From the NCBI GenBank assembly GCA_020722545.1, contig DYKQ01000002.1:1-64000 (forward strand): a stretch of DNA of 64,000 bases. Direction: 5' to 3'. The notes under the pieces are model-generated. The model had not been told where the DNA came from. It searched no databases and worked only from the letters and a program-made list of their open reading frames with translations. This DNA comes from Thiomonas intermedia. Its GTDB lineage: Bacteria; Pseudomonadota; Gammaproteobacteria; Burkholderiales; Burkholderiaceae_C. Position 1 is the first letter of the stretch. Every line of letters begins with the position of its first letter. Both the position numbers and the translations under genes were made by a program. Below, piece by piece: positions 9,538 through 16,731 of this stretch.

Positions 9538-10558
9538 GCTCGGGAACCGATTGCGGCGCGTTGTTCAACAAAGGCACCTGCACGGTAACCGGCATGCCCA
9601 GGCGCAGTTTCTGATCGGGATTGCAGGCATACACCCGCACCCGATACACCAGTTGCGCACGCAACTCGGTGGTCTGAACCGACTTGGGCGTGAACTCCGC
9701 CGTGGGGGAGATATTGCCGATCCAGCCCTTGAACGGCTGGCCGGGAAAGCTGTCGCTCAGAATGTCGGCGCGCATGCCCGGCGCGATTTTGCCCAGATCT
9801 GTTTCCGGCACATAGGCGCGCACCCAGACCGGGTTGTTCACCGCGATAGTCATCACCGGAGTTTGCGGTGAGGCCATGTCGCCCACTTCCAGAATGCGGT
9901 TTTCCACCACCCCATTCTCGGGCGAATGCAGCACCGCATCGGTCAGTTGGCGCCGGGCCAGCGCGAGCGCAGATTCATCGGCCTTGACCATCGCCTCAGC
10001 CGCGGCGATGTCTTCCTTGCGCGGGCCTTGCAGCGCCAGGCTCAGCGCCTGGCGCGCGCGCTGCACGCCGGCGGCTGCCGTGTCGAGCTGCTGGGTGACG
10101 TTGTCCAGACTTTGCCGGGGCAGGAAACCCGATTCCACCAGCGTCTTTTGCCGCGCATAAGTGGCCTTGGCGTTGGCCTGCGCGGCCAGCGCCGCGTCCA
10201 CCCCGGCGCGCGCCTCGGCAATTTCCTGCGGACGGCTGCCCGCCTTGAGCTTGGCCAGCACACTCTGCTGCGCGAGCAATGCCGCCTGCGCACGGTTGAC
10301 CGCATCCTGGTAGCGCACCGCGTCGATGCGGGCCACCACCTGGCCCTTGCGCACGGCATCGCCTTCCTGCACCAGCAGTTCAGACACCCGCCCGGCATCG
10401 TTGAACGCGAGCTGCACCTGCCGAATGTCGATATTGCCGTAGAGAGTGAGCGTGTTCGCAACCGGTTTCTCCCTCTGGCTCCACCAGTAAGCCCCGCCGA
10501 CTGCGAGCACGACGATGAGCAACACCACGACGATGAAGGGCCGTTTTTTGTTTTTCAT
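9521..10558 (-). CDS. HlyD/YbhG-like periplasmic adaptor
   Basis: The 345-aa protein has an N-terminal membrane anchor (about residues 7-25), a biotinyl-lipoyl-like half (GRVSELLVQEGDAVRKGQVV), a long coiled-coil hairpin (about 85-190) rich in Ala and Gln, and a second lipoyl half plus beta-barrel domain. This is the membrane-fusion architecture of YbhG. It should bridge the ABC permeases to an outer-membrane channel, most simply the TolC-like protein encoded divergently at 10727. Longer in-frame readings start at 10645 and 10618; I prefer the ATG at 10558 because the 10645 start lies inside an FNR-type box and the first 29 residues of the longer form are not membrane-fusion-like. No strong Shine-Dalgarno is visible before any of the three. 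Confidence 0.82.
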   Translation of the reverse strand: MKNKKRPFIVVVLLIVVLAVGGAYWWSQREKPVANTLTLYGNIDIRQVQLAFNDAGRVSELLVQEGDAVRKGQVVARIDAVRYQDAVNRAQAALLAQQSVLAKLKAGSRPQEIAEARAGVDAALAAQANAKATYARQKTLVESGFLPRQSLDNVTQQLDTAAAGVQRARQALSLALQGPRKEDIAAAEAMVKADESALALARRQLTDAVLHSPENGVVENRILEVGDMASPQTPVMTIAVNNPVWVRAYVPETDLGKIAPGMRADILSDSFPGQPFKGWIGNISPTAEFTPKSVQTTELRAQLVYRVRVYACNPDQKLRLGMPVTVQVPLLNNAPQSVPEHVCQN

Positions 10559-10643
10559 GGGAGTGCGAATGCCTGGGTTGAAGCTGGGTTGAGACGGGCG
10601 AGCGGACTGTTTTTTCATTGTCGCGCCAGCTTGCCGCGCGGCC

Positions 10644-10657
10644 ATGATTTACATCAA
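10644..10657. promoter_or_regulatory. FNR/ANR-type box in the divergent exporter promoter
   Basis: Read on the minus strand the site is TTGAT-GTAA-ATCAT, 9 of 10 positions of the FNR consensus. Its centre at 10650.5 lies about 41.5 bases from possible start sites on both sides (about 10609 leftward, 10692 rightward), which would leave leaders of 51 and 35 bases to the adaptor gene and the tolC-like gene. One bound dimer could therefore serve both promoters. Confidence 0.55.
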
Positions 10658-10726
10658 TCATGCCTGTGCTGCGGGGCGTAGCATCCACCGCAACATTCCA
10701 CAACATTCCACTCCTCAACCGTCCCG

Positions 10727-12139
10727 ATGGCAACGTCTGTTTTCACTGCCCGCCGCTGCGCGCGGCGCCTGCGTCACCTTCGGCTCCTGCGCGTCGTCTG
10801 TTTCATCGGCGGCGTGGTCGGCGTCGGCCTGGCCTTTTCGGGAGCGTCCAGCGCAGAAACTCTGGCGCAGGTCTTCACGCTGGCGCAACAGCACAACCCG
10901 GCGCTGCGCAGTGCGCAGGCGAACTATCAAGCCGCCTTGTCCGGCGTGCCGCTGGCGCGGTCGAAGCTGTTGCCGCAACTGGTGGCGGGCGCCAATTTGA
11001 GCGCCAACGCGCAGGACAACAGCGACAACCCGCTGCTGCAGAAATTCGGCCTGCCCACGCAGTGGAACTACACCTCGCGCGATGTCAATCTGGTGGCCAC
11101 GCAGGCGCTCTATCAACCCGCCGATCATCTCGGGGTCGAACAGGCGGATGTCGCCGCACGCATCGCCTACCTGAAATTCGTGCAGCAAGACCAGGATCTG
11201 ATGCTGCAAGTCGCTGCGCGCTACTTCGACGTGCTCGCCGCGCAAGACAGCCTGCATTCGCTCAAGGAACAGCAAAAAGCGGTGACCCAACAGGTCAAAT
11301 CGGCACAGGCCAATTTCGACGCGGGCAACGGCACCATTGTCGATGTGCGCGATGCTCAGGCGCGCGTCGATCTCACCGCCGCGCAAGTGCTGGCGGCTGA
11401 GAACCAGCTTCAACTCGCGCGCAACAGCCTGCAACAGTTAGTGGGCGCTGCCGTGCACACGCTCGCGCCTCTGCCCAGCAGCACGGCACTGCAGGCGCCG
11501 CTCGGCGACATGCACGCGTGGAGCCGCAAGGCCGAAGAGCACAACCTCGGGGTCGATGAGGCGCTATTGGGCGTGAAACTGGCGCAGCTCAGCGCGAAAA
11601 AGGCCGATGCCGGCTACCGGCCCACCGTCTCCGCCTATGCCCGCGTCGACCACAACGCGACGACGGGCGGCAGCCCGCTGTTTCCCTTCAGCAACCGCGC
11701 CAATGTCGCCAGCGTGGGCGTGCAGATGCGCTGGCCGTTGTTCACCGGCTATGCGGTGCAAAGCGATGTCGAACAGACGGCGCATCTGCTCGAAAAATCG
11801 CAATCCGATCTGGATTCGGCCCGTCTCGCCGCCGCGCAGGAAGCGCGCGCCGCCTACCTCAGCGTGCAATCCGGGCTGGCGCAGGTGAAGGCGCTCGACG
11901 CGGCCATTGCCTCCAGCCGCAGTTCACTGCAGGCGAACGAAACCGGGTTCAAAGTGGGAATGCGGGTCAACATCGACGTGCTCAACGCCCTGTCCCAACT
12001 CTACGAAACCCAGCGTCAGGCCGACAAGGCGCGTTATGACGTGCTGGTCAACACCCTGCGGCTGAAAAACGCGGCAGGTCAGCTCGATCGTCGGGACATC
12101 GACGCGCTGAGCGCCCTGCTCGAACAAAGCGGGCAGTAA
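10727..12139 (+). CDS. TolC-family outer-membrane efflux protein
   Basis: The 470-aa protein has a basic N-terminus and hydrophobic signal segment (about residues 18-42, cleavage likely after ASSA), then two long alternating coiled-coil repeats rich in Ala and Gln, as in TolC. Characteristic stretches are LAQQHNPALRSAQ and the repeat-two copy VDEALLGVKLAQ. It is a trimeric outer-membrane channel of the outer-membrane efflux family. It lies divergently from the YbhGFSR-like operon and shares its putative FNR-controlled promoter, so it is probably that exporter's outer-membrane exit duct. It converges with the FNR-type regulator gene, 18 bases away. Confidence 0.85.
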   Translation: MATSVFTARRCARRLRHLRLLRVVCFIGGVVGVGLAFSGASSAETLAQVFTLAQQHNPALRSAQANYQAALSGVPLARSKLLPQLVAGANLSANAQDNSDNPLLQKFGLPTQWNYTSRDVNLVATQALYQPADHLGVEQADVAARIAYLKFVQQDQDLMLQVAARYFDVLAAQDSLHSLKEQQKAVTQQVKSAQANFDAGNGTIVDVRDAQARVDLTAAQVLAAENQLQLARNSLQQLVGAAVHTLAPLPSSTALQAPLGDMHAWSRKAEEHNLGVDEALLGVKLAQLSAKKADAGYRPTVSAYARVDHNATTGGSPLFPFSNRANVASVGVQMRWPLFTGYAVQSDVEQTAHLLEKSQSDLDSARLAAAQEARAAYLSVQSGLAQVKALDAAIASSRSSLQANETGFKVGMRVNIDVLNALSQLYETQRQADKARYDVLVNTLRLKNAAGQLDRRDIDALSALLEQSGQ

Positions 12140-12157
12140 AACAGGGCTTGACCGGGA

Positions 12158-12937
12158 TCACACCAGCTTGAGCGCGGCACGTTTGGCTGCGGGCTTGCGG
12201 CGAGACGATGTGGGCAGAGTCACTGTCCCGTCGAGCCAGACGCGCAATTCATCCTCTCGCACGATCTCGACATGACGTTTGTCCACCCGCACCACACCCT
12301 GCTCTTGCAGGTGCGACAGAAGACGACTGATGGTTTCCATACTCAGACCGAGGTAGCTGCCGAGTTCTTCTCGGGTCATCAGCAATTCGAACCGGTCGGA
12401 CTCTTCTCCGGCCTGACGCAATTGTTCCTGCCTGCGCAGCAGAAAGCTGGCGATTTTTTGCGTGGCGCTCATGCTGCCGAGCCTGAACTGGTCATGCTCG
12501 GCCCGAGCGAGGCTCTCGGACACATAGGTCAGCAGATGTTCGAGCAAGCTGCGGTCAGCGCCAACGATGGACTCCACCGCAGCCATCGAAAACTCGCAGA
12601 TCGTCGAAGGGGCCAGCGCGACCAGATCGGTCGTGTAGCGTTGCTGTGCAAACCCGCTCAGGCCCATCAATTCGCGTGCATAGTGAAAGCTGACGATCTG
12701 CGATTGCCCGTCTTCGCCAATCTCTACCGCCTTGAACCCCCCGCTCACCACCAGGTAGAGATGTTTGAAGGGCATGCCGCTGTGCACCAGGGTTTCACCC
12801 CTGCTCAATTCCAGCGTTGCGTCGGCGGCTTCGGTCACGCGCTGCCGCAAGACTGCGTTCAGGTCTGCAGGCAGATTGCCGTCGCAGGGATGCGGATGGC
12901 ATGAGCGGAACTGAGCCGGAATGGAATGGCGTTTCAT
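12158..12937 (-). CDS. FNR/CRP-family transcription regulator with incomplete cysteine set
   Basis: The 259-aa protein has a cyclic-nucleotide-type sensor domain (about residues 35-130), a long dimerisation helix and a winged helix-turn-helix. The recognition helix contains METISRLL, whose E..SR residues are those FNR uses to read TTGAT. Cysteines are at 13, 18 and 114. E. coli FNR needs four (20, 23, 29, 122) for its [4Fe-4S] cluster, so one N-terminal ligand is missing from this form. A TTG start at 12970 would add 11 residues including one more cysteine. I chose the ATG at 12937; neither start has a strong Shine-Dalgarno. It is the natural candidate to bind the FNR-type boxes at 5080, 10644 and perhaps 20096. 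Basic C-terminal tail (about 20 residues) is unusual. Confidence 0.82.
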   Translation of the reverse strand: MKRHSIPAQFRSCHPHPCDGNLPADLNAVLRQRVTEAADATLELSRGETLVHSGMPFKHLYLVVSGGFKAVEIGEDGQSQIVSFHYARELMGLSGFAQQRYTTDLVALAPSTICEFSMAAVESIVGADRSLLEHLLTYVSESLARAEHDQFRLGSMSATQKIASFLLRRQEQLRQAGEESDRFELLMTREELGSYLGLSMETISRLLSHLQEQGVVRVDKRHVEIVREDELRVWLDGTVTLPTSSRRKPAAKRAALKLV

Positions 12938-12962
12938 GTGCGAATTCAGTGAATTCGCGCAT
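12936..12962. promoter_or_regulatory. 27-bp near-perfect palindrome over the start of the FNR-type gene
   Basis: The core GCGAATTCA-G-TGAATTCGC (12940-12958) is a perfect 9-bp inverted repeat about one central base. It extends to ATG...CAT at 12936-12962 with one mismatched pair. It covers the chosen start codon and the stretch between the TTG and ATG start candidates. It does not match the FNR consensus, so it would be an operator for another regulator or an RNA hairpin over the start. Confidence 0.5.
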
Positions 12963-13018
12963 GCTAACAAGCCCTTTGCGAAAGGTTGTGAGCAAAGGTG
13001 CGCCGCGTGTTGGTCAAC

Positions 13019-13471
13019 TCAAACCTTGGGCTCTTCTCCAGCATGCACGATCAATACCGGAACCGTGCTGCGCTGTGCCACGCCTTCGGCCACGCTGCCC
13101 AGAATCAGGCGGCGCACGCCGCTGCGGCCATGGCTGCCGATGACAATCAGATCGGCGCCCCAGCGATGCCCTTCCGCCAGGATGGCATCGGCCACTCGCG
13201 GCAAGGCCTGCGTGGTTTCCACCACGGCGGAACTGACATCCATGCCCGGAGCACGCGCTTCATTGACCCAGCGGTCGAGCAATAGCCGGGCGTCGTTGCC
13301 CAGGACGCTGAGGAATTCTGGCGAGGAACTCAGCAGTCCGTTCGCCTCCACGACCACGACGAAACGAATCGCAGCCATTTGGTCCCGCGCCAAGGCTGCG
13401 GCCTGGGCGGCGGCGGATTGAGCGGTCCGACTGGCGTCTATGGGAACCAGGATTTTTTTGTAGGTGGACAT
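13019..13471 (-). CDS. Universal stress protein (UspA family)
   Basis: This 150-aa single-domain protein begins KKILVPIDAS, the first strand and Asp of the Usp fold, and ends with the nucleotide-binding motif GSHGRSGVRRLILGSVAE (G-2X-G-9X-G-S), so it should be the ATP-binding type. Such proteins accumulate in stasis or oxygen limitation and are common members of ANR/FNR regulons. It lies 51 bases after the next leftward gene and upstream of the FNR-type regulator. No FNR box is evident immediately upstream. Confidence 0.9.
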   Translation of the reverse strand: MSTYKKILVPIDASRTAQSAAAQAAALARDQMAAIRFVVVVEANGLLSSSPEFLSVLGNDARLLLDRWVNEARAPGMDVSSAVVETTQALPRVADAILAEGHRWGADLIVIGSHGRSGVRRLILGSVAEGVAQRSTVPVLIVHAGEEPKV

Positions 13472-13522
13472 GATGCCTCGTCGGGTGAATAGAACAGGAA
13501 TACAAAAAGAAAGGAAACCCCA

Positions 13523-13909
13523 TCAAATGCCGAGCATCTGGTCTTTGGCTTTGAAGTAATGCCGGGCGTGGGCGACGAGCTGAGCGTCGGTCGGATGATC
13601 GGCCGACTCCATACCCAGCACATGCTCGGCCACAGCGGGGTCATGATGCTGCAGATGCTTGAACAAAGCCAGCTTGGCCTGCCCAGGGCCGGTGATGAGC
13701 ACCTCGGGAATGCCGACCAGGGCTTGCGCCACCTTGTGATAGAAGTGCTGATCTTCAGGCGCCTTGCCGCTGCCGATGACGCCGCTCATGACGTGCAGAT
13801 GCGGATGCTCCTTGGGCATGATGATGGATTTTTCGATATCCGCCGGATCGATGAACAGCACGCGAGCCTGAGCATGATCGACCCAGACGACTGCATGACG
13901 ATGTGCCAT
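13523..13909 (-). CDS. Translational-machinery-type protein (eRF1 domain 3-like)
   Basis: The 128-aa protein is His-rich and contains VLITGPGQAKLALFKHLQ, resembling the C-terminal domain of archaeal/eukaryotic release factor eRF1 and Pelota, where a similar stretch occurs. Similar short proteins are annotated as translational machinery protein in Burkholderiales and Rhizobiales, often near stress and low-oxygen genes. It has no catalytic signature, and its function is unknown. GGGAG lies 8 bases before the ATG. It is followed at 51 bases by the universal stress protein gene and probably cotranscribed with it. Confidence 0.7.
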   Translation of the reverse strand: MAHRHAVVWVDHAQARVLFIDPADIEKSIIMPKEHPHLHVMSGVIGSGKAPEDQHFYHKVAQALVGIPEVLITGPGQAKLALFKHLQHHDPAVAEHVLGMESADHPTDAQLVAHARHYFKAKDQMLGI

Positions 13910-13986
13910 GATGAAACTCCCTTTGAAAGCGAATACACAAGAACAACGTTAGCAGCGCCCACCCGTCATTTCATTGACCTGGCTTG

Positions 13987-14241
13987 AACCAGATTGTCCA
14001 TTAGGCGGGGCTACGCCCCTACACGGGCGCTGGCGGGCGCCTTGGGGCGTCTTTGCCCCCGCGCTTCGCGCCCATAGCGACGGCTATGGGCGCGAAGCGC
14101 AGGGCCAAATCCATCCCCACCCCAACCCTCCCCACTCGTGGGGAGGGAGTGATCTCACCTCCCCCACGCCGTGGGGGAGGTCGGGAGGGGGATGCCCAAG
14201 GCGCCGCGCCCTCATCCCGTGTCCTAATGAACAATCTGGTT
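13987..14241. mobile_element. MITE-like element with 19-bp terminal inverted repeats
   Basis: The left end AACCAGATTGTCCATTAGG (13987-14005) and the right end CCTAATGAACAATCTGGTT (14223-14241) are inverted repeats matching at 18 of 19 positions. Subterminal ACACGGG and GGCGCCTTGGG blocks are also repeated in inverse order (14021-14046 against 14195-14222). Inside are three strong hairpins. There is no coding sequence and no target-site duplication that I can see. The region holds the whole 314-base gap between the 13909 start and the ATPase stop, and the right terminal repeat supplies the last codons and stop of the ATPase gene. It looks like a non-autonomous mobile element, but no second copy is present in this window. 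Confidence 0.6.
14061..14100. repeat. Perfect 18-bp hairpin inside the MITE-like element
   Basis: Bases 14061-14078 and 14083-14100 are exact inverted copies separated by GACG. Two further hairpins follow at about 14129-14146 (CTCCCCAC/GTGGGGAG) and 14159-14181 (CCTCCCCCAC/GTGGGGGAGG). None has a T-run, so they are not typical intrinsic terminators, though they could stop or stabilise transcripts from both sides. Confidence 0.75.
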
Positions 14242-16731
14242 GAATGTGCGCTGTTTGAGCAGATGCAAAAAGCTGCGGTGCCGCGGCGTGCTGCGATCGA
14301 AGTGGCGATAGACCGCGAGCTTGGCCTGGTCTTCGACGAAGGCCCAGAACACGCAATACACCCAGATCAACCCCACCGCCGACCAACTGATCGGCGCGAT
14401 CAGGCCCATGGGAAACACCACGAACAGCGTCGCCAGCGCCTTGGTGAGAATGGCTGACCACAGCAAAGCGGGCGACGGCCAGGGTTTTTTCCAGAAGGCA
14501 TTTTTGCTGCGCGCGACAAATAGCGTGAGATGGCCGGAGACGGCCAGTTTGAGGAAGATGAAGGTCTGGATGCTGCCCATGTCGAGCTTCATGTAATCGT
14601 GCGCAAAACTCAGCAGCAGCAGGGTTTCGCCCACGCCGATCAGACCCAGCACGGTGGACACGGTGATGACGCGCCGCATGTCCCAGCGCACCGGTTGCGG
14701 ATCGACGGCAGTGCGGTCGTAGGCGATGGTCATGATGGGCACATCGTTGAAGAAGGCCAGCAAGATGATCATCACCGCGGTGATGGGGTAGAAGTTGTAG
14801 GCGAGCATGGCCGCCACCACGAACACCATGATGCGGATGGTTTCGGTGATGCGGTAGATGGCGTAGCTGTTCATGCGCTCGAAAATGCGCCGCGCCTCTT
14901 CCACCGCCTTGACGATGGTGGACAGCCCCGGCGCGGTGAGGATGAGCGCGGCGGCCGCGCGCGCCGCGTCGGTGGCGCCGGATACGGCGATGCCCACATC
15001 GGCCTGTTTGAGCGCGGGGGCATCGTTGACGCCGTCGCCGGTCATGGCCACGCGGCGCCCGGCGTCCTGCAGGGCCTTGACGATGCCGTATTTGTGTTCG
15101 GGGAAGACCTGGGCGAAGCCGTCGGCGGTATCGATCCGGTCGGCCAGGCTCACTCCAGGCTGCTGCTTGCCCGCATCGAACACATCGCCCGCGGCCACGA
15201 TCTGCGTGCCGATACCGAGCTGCCCGCCGATTTCGCGGGCAATCGCCACGTTGTCGCCAGTGACCATCTTCACCGCCAGGCCGTGGCTGCGGGCGTCGGC
15301 GATGGTTTGTTTCGAGTCGCTGCGCGGCGGGTCGAACAGCGAGAGCAGCCCATCGAGTTGCCACGCGCCATCACCGCGCCTGCTGGCCACGCCGAGGGTG
15401 CGCAGCCCTTTGACGGCCTGGGCGTCGATCCAGGCAGTGGCCTTGCTGCGGGTGGCGTCATCCAGTTTGCACAGATCGAGAATGACCTGCGGCGCGCCCT
15501 TGGTGGCGGCGAGCGGCGTGCCCTGCGCGTCGGTCCAGCGGCCTTCGCTGCGCTTGCCCACCGGGTCGAAGGGGGTGAAACCGGCGGCGGTGTAGCCGGC
15601 GGGCGTGGCGGTTTGCACGGGCTGCGCGGCGTACACCGCCTGATCGATGGCGTCGCCGTTGTCGGGCTGGCTGGCCAGCGCAGCGTGCAGGTTCAGCGTG
15701 GCGGCATCGGGCGCGGCCAGCAGCAGCGGGTCGCCCAGGGTGAGCTTGTTCTGCGTGAGCGTGCCGGTTTTGTCGGAGCACAGCACATCCACCGCGGCCA
15801 GTTCCTCGATGGATTCCAGCCGCGAGACGATGGCCTTTTCTTTGGAGAGCGCCAGCGCGCCCAGCGCCATGGTCACCGACAGCACCGCGGGCATGGCCAC
15901 GGGAATCGAGGCCACGGTGAGGATGAGGGCGAATTGCAGCAGATCGATCCACGGCAGACCGCGCTGCAGTTCGACCAGCACCAGAATCGCCACCAGCCCG
16001 AGGCTGACATAGATGAGGTAGTCGCCGATATTGAGCACGGCCTTCTGGAAGTGCGACACCGCGCCGGCTTTCTGCACCAGTTGCGCGGTCTTGCCCAGAT
16101 AGGTGTTGACCCCGGTGGCATAGACCACGCCGACCATCTCGCCCTGCTTGGCAATGGAGCCGGAATACACCACCTCGCCCAGCTTGCGGCTGACCGGCAG
16201 CGACTCGCCAGTGAGCGCCGACTGATCGACGCTGAGATAGTCGCCCTCGATCAGCTTGAGGTCGGCCGGAAGAATGTCGCCCAGACGCACGCGCACCACA
16301 TCGCCGGGCACGAGCTGCGCGGTGTCGATCTGCGCCCACTGGCCGTCGCGCTTGACGCGGCACTTGAGCGCGAGCTGCTTTTTCAGCGCATCGAGCGCGC
16401 TGCTGGCCTTGAACTCCTGCCAGAAGCCGATGCCCGCGTTGAACAGCAGCAACAGCACGATGATGATGAAATCCGGCCAGTGCCGCACCAGCGCCGAGAG
16501 CAGCGCGGCGACTTCGATCATCCACGGAATCGGCCCCCAGAAATAGCGCAGCAGGCGCATGAGCAGGCTGACATGCTGCTCCGGCAGGCTGTTGGCGCCG
16601 CCCTGCGCCAGCCGCCGCGCGGCTTCGGCCTGGGTGAGGCCATCCGCGGTGCTGCCCAGCGATTGCAGCAGCGCCTCGGCCGACATCGCGGCAACGGCCT
16701 TGGCATCGAGTGTTGGATTCGTCGGATTCAT
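14224..16731 (-). CDS. P3A-type plasma-membrane proton ATPase (second copy)
   Basis: This 835-aa P-type ATPase has TGES at 174-177, the phosphorylation motif with Asp320 in DKTGTLTQNK, and TGDGVNDAP in the P-domain. Core length and motif spacing fit the P3A proton pumps, and it is distinctly different in sequence from the 795-aa ATPase at 1194-3581. It should pump protons outward. The start at 16731 has GGAAGGTGG just upstream and overlaps the MFS stop as ATGA, so translation is coupled; a longer upstream reading lies within the MFS gene and was rejected. The last residues NQIVH and the stop come from the terminal repeat of the adjacent MITE-like element, so the native C-terminus may have been slightly altered. 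It ends the five-gene phasin operon. Confidence 0.85.
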   Translation of the reverse strand: MNPTNPTLDAKAVAAMSAEALLQSLGSTADGLTQAEAARRLAQGGANSLPEQHVSLLMRLLRYFWGPIPWMIEVAALLSALVRHWPDFIIIVLLLLFNAGIGFWQEFKASSALDALKKQLALKCRVKRDGQWAQIDTAQLVPGDVVRVRLGDILPADLKLIEGDYLSVDQSALTGESLPVSRKLGEVVYSGSIAKQGEMVGVVYATGVNTYLGKTAQLVQKAGAVSHFQKAVLNIGDYLIYVSLGLVAILVLVELQRGLPWIDLLQFALILTVASIPVAMPAVLSVTMALGALALSKEKAIVSRLESIEELAAVDVLCSDKTGTLTQNKLTLGDPLLLAAPDAATLNLHAALASQPDNGDAIDQAVYAAQPVQTATPAGYTAAGFTPFDPVGKRSEGRWTDAQGTPLAATKGAPQVILDLCKLDDATRSKATAWIDAQAVKGLRTLGVASRRGDGAWQLDGLLSLFDPPRSDSKQTIADARSHGLAVKMVTGDNVAIAREIGGQLGIGTQIVAAGDVFDAGKQQPGVSLADRIDTADGFAQVFPEHKYGIVKALQDAGRRVAMTGDGVNDAPALKQADVGIAVSGATDAARAAAALILTAPGLSTIVKAVEEARRIFERMNSYAIYRITETIRIMVFVVAAMLAYNFYPITAVMIILLAFFNDVPIMTIAYDRTAVDPQPVRWDMRRVITVSTVLGLIGVGETLLLLSFAHDYMKLDMGSIQTFIFLKLAVSGHLTLFVARSKNAFWKKPWPSPALLWSAILTKALATLFVVFPMGLIAPISWSAVGLIWVYCVFWAFVEDQAKLAVYRHFDRSTPRHRSFLHLLKQRTFNQIVH

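Noticed and set aside
13970-13986. GTCAT-TTCA-TTGAC upstream region read as an FNR box
   Set aside because: The half-sites are in the wrong orientation for TTGAT-N4-ATCAA.
14129-14181. GC-rich palindromes as CRISPR repeats
   Set aside because: They are adjacent hairpins of different sequence, with no regular spacers.
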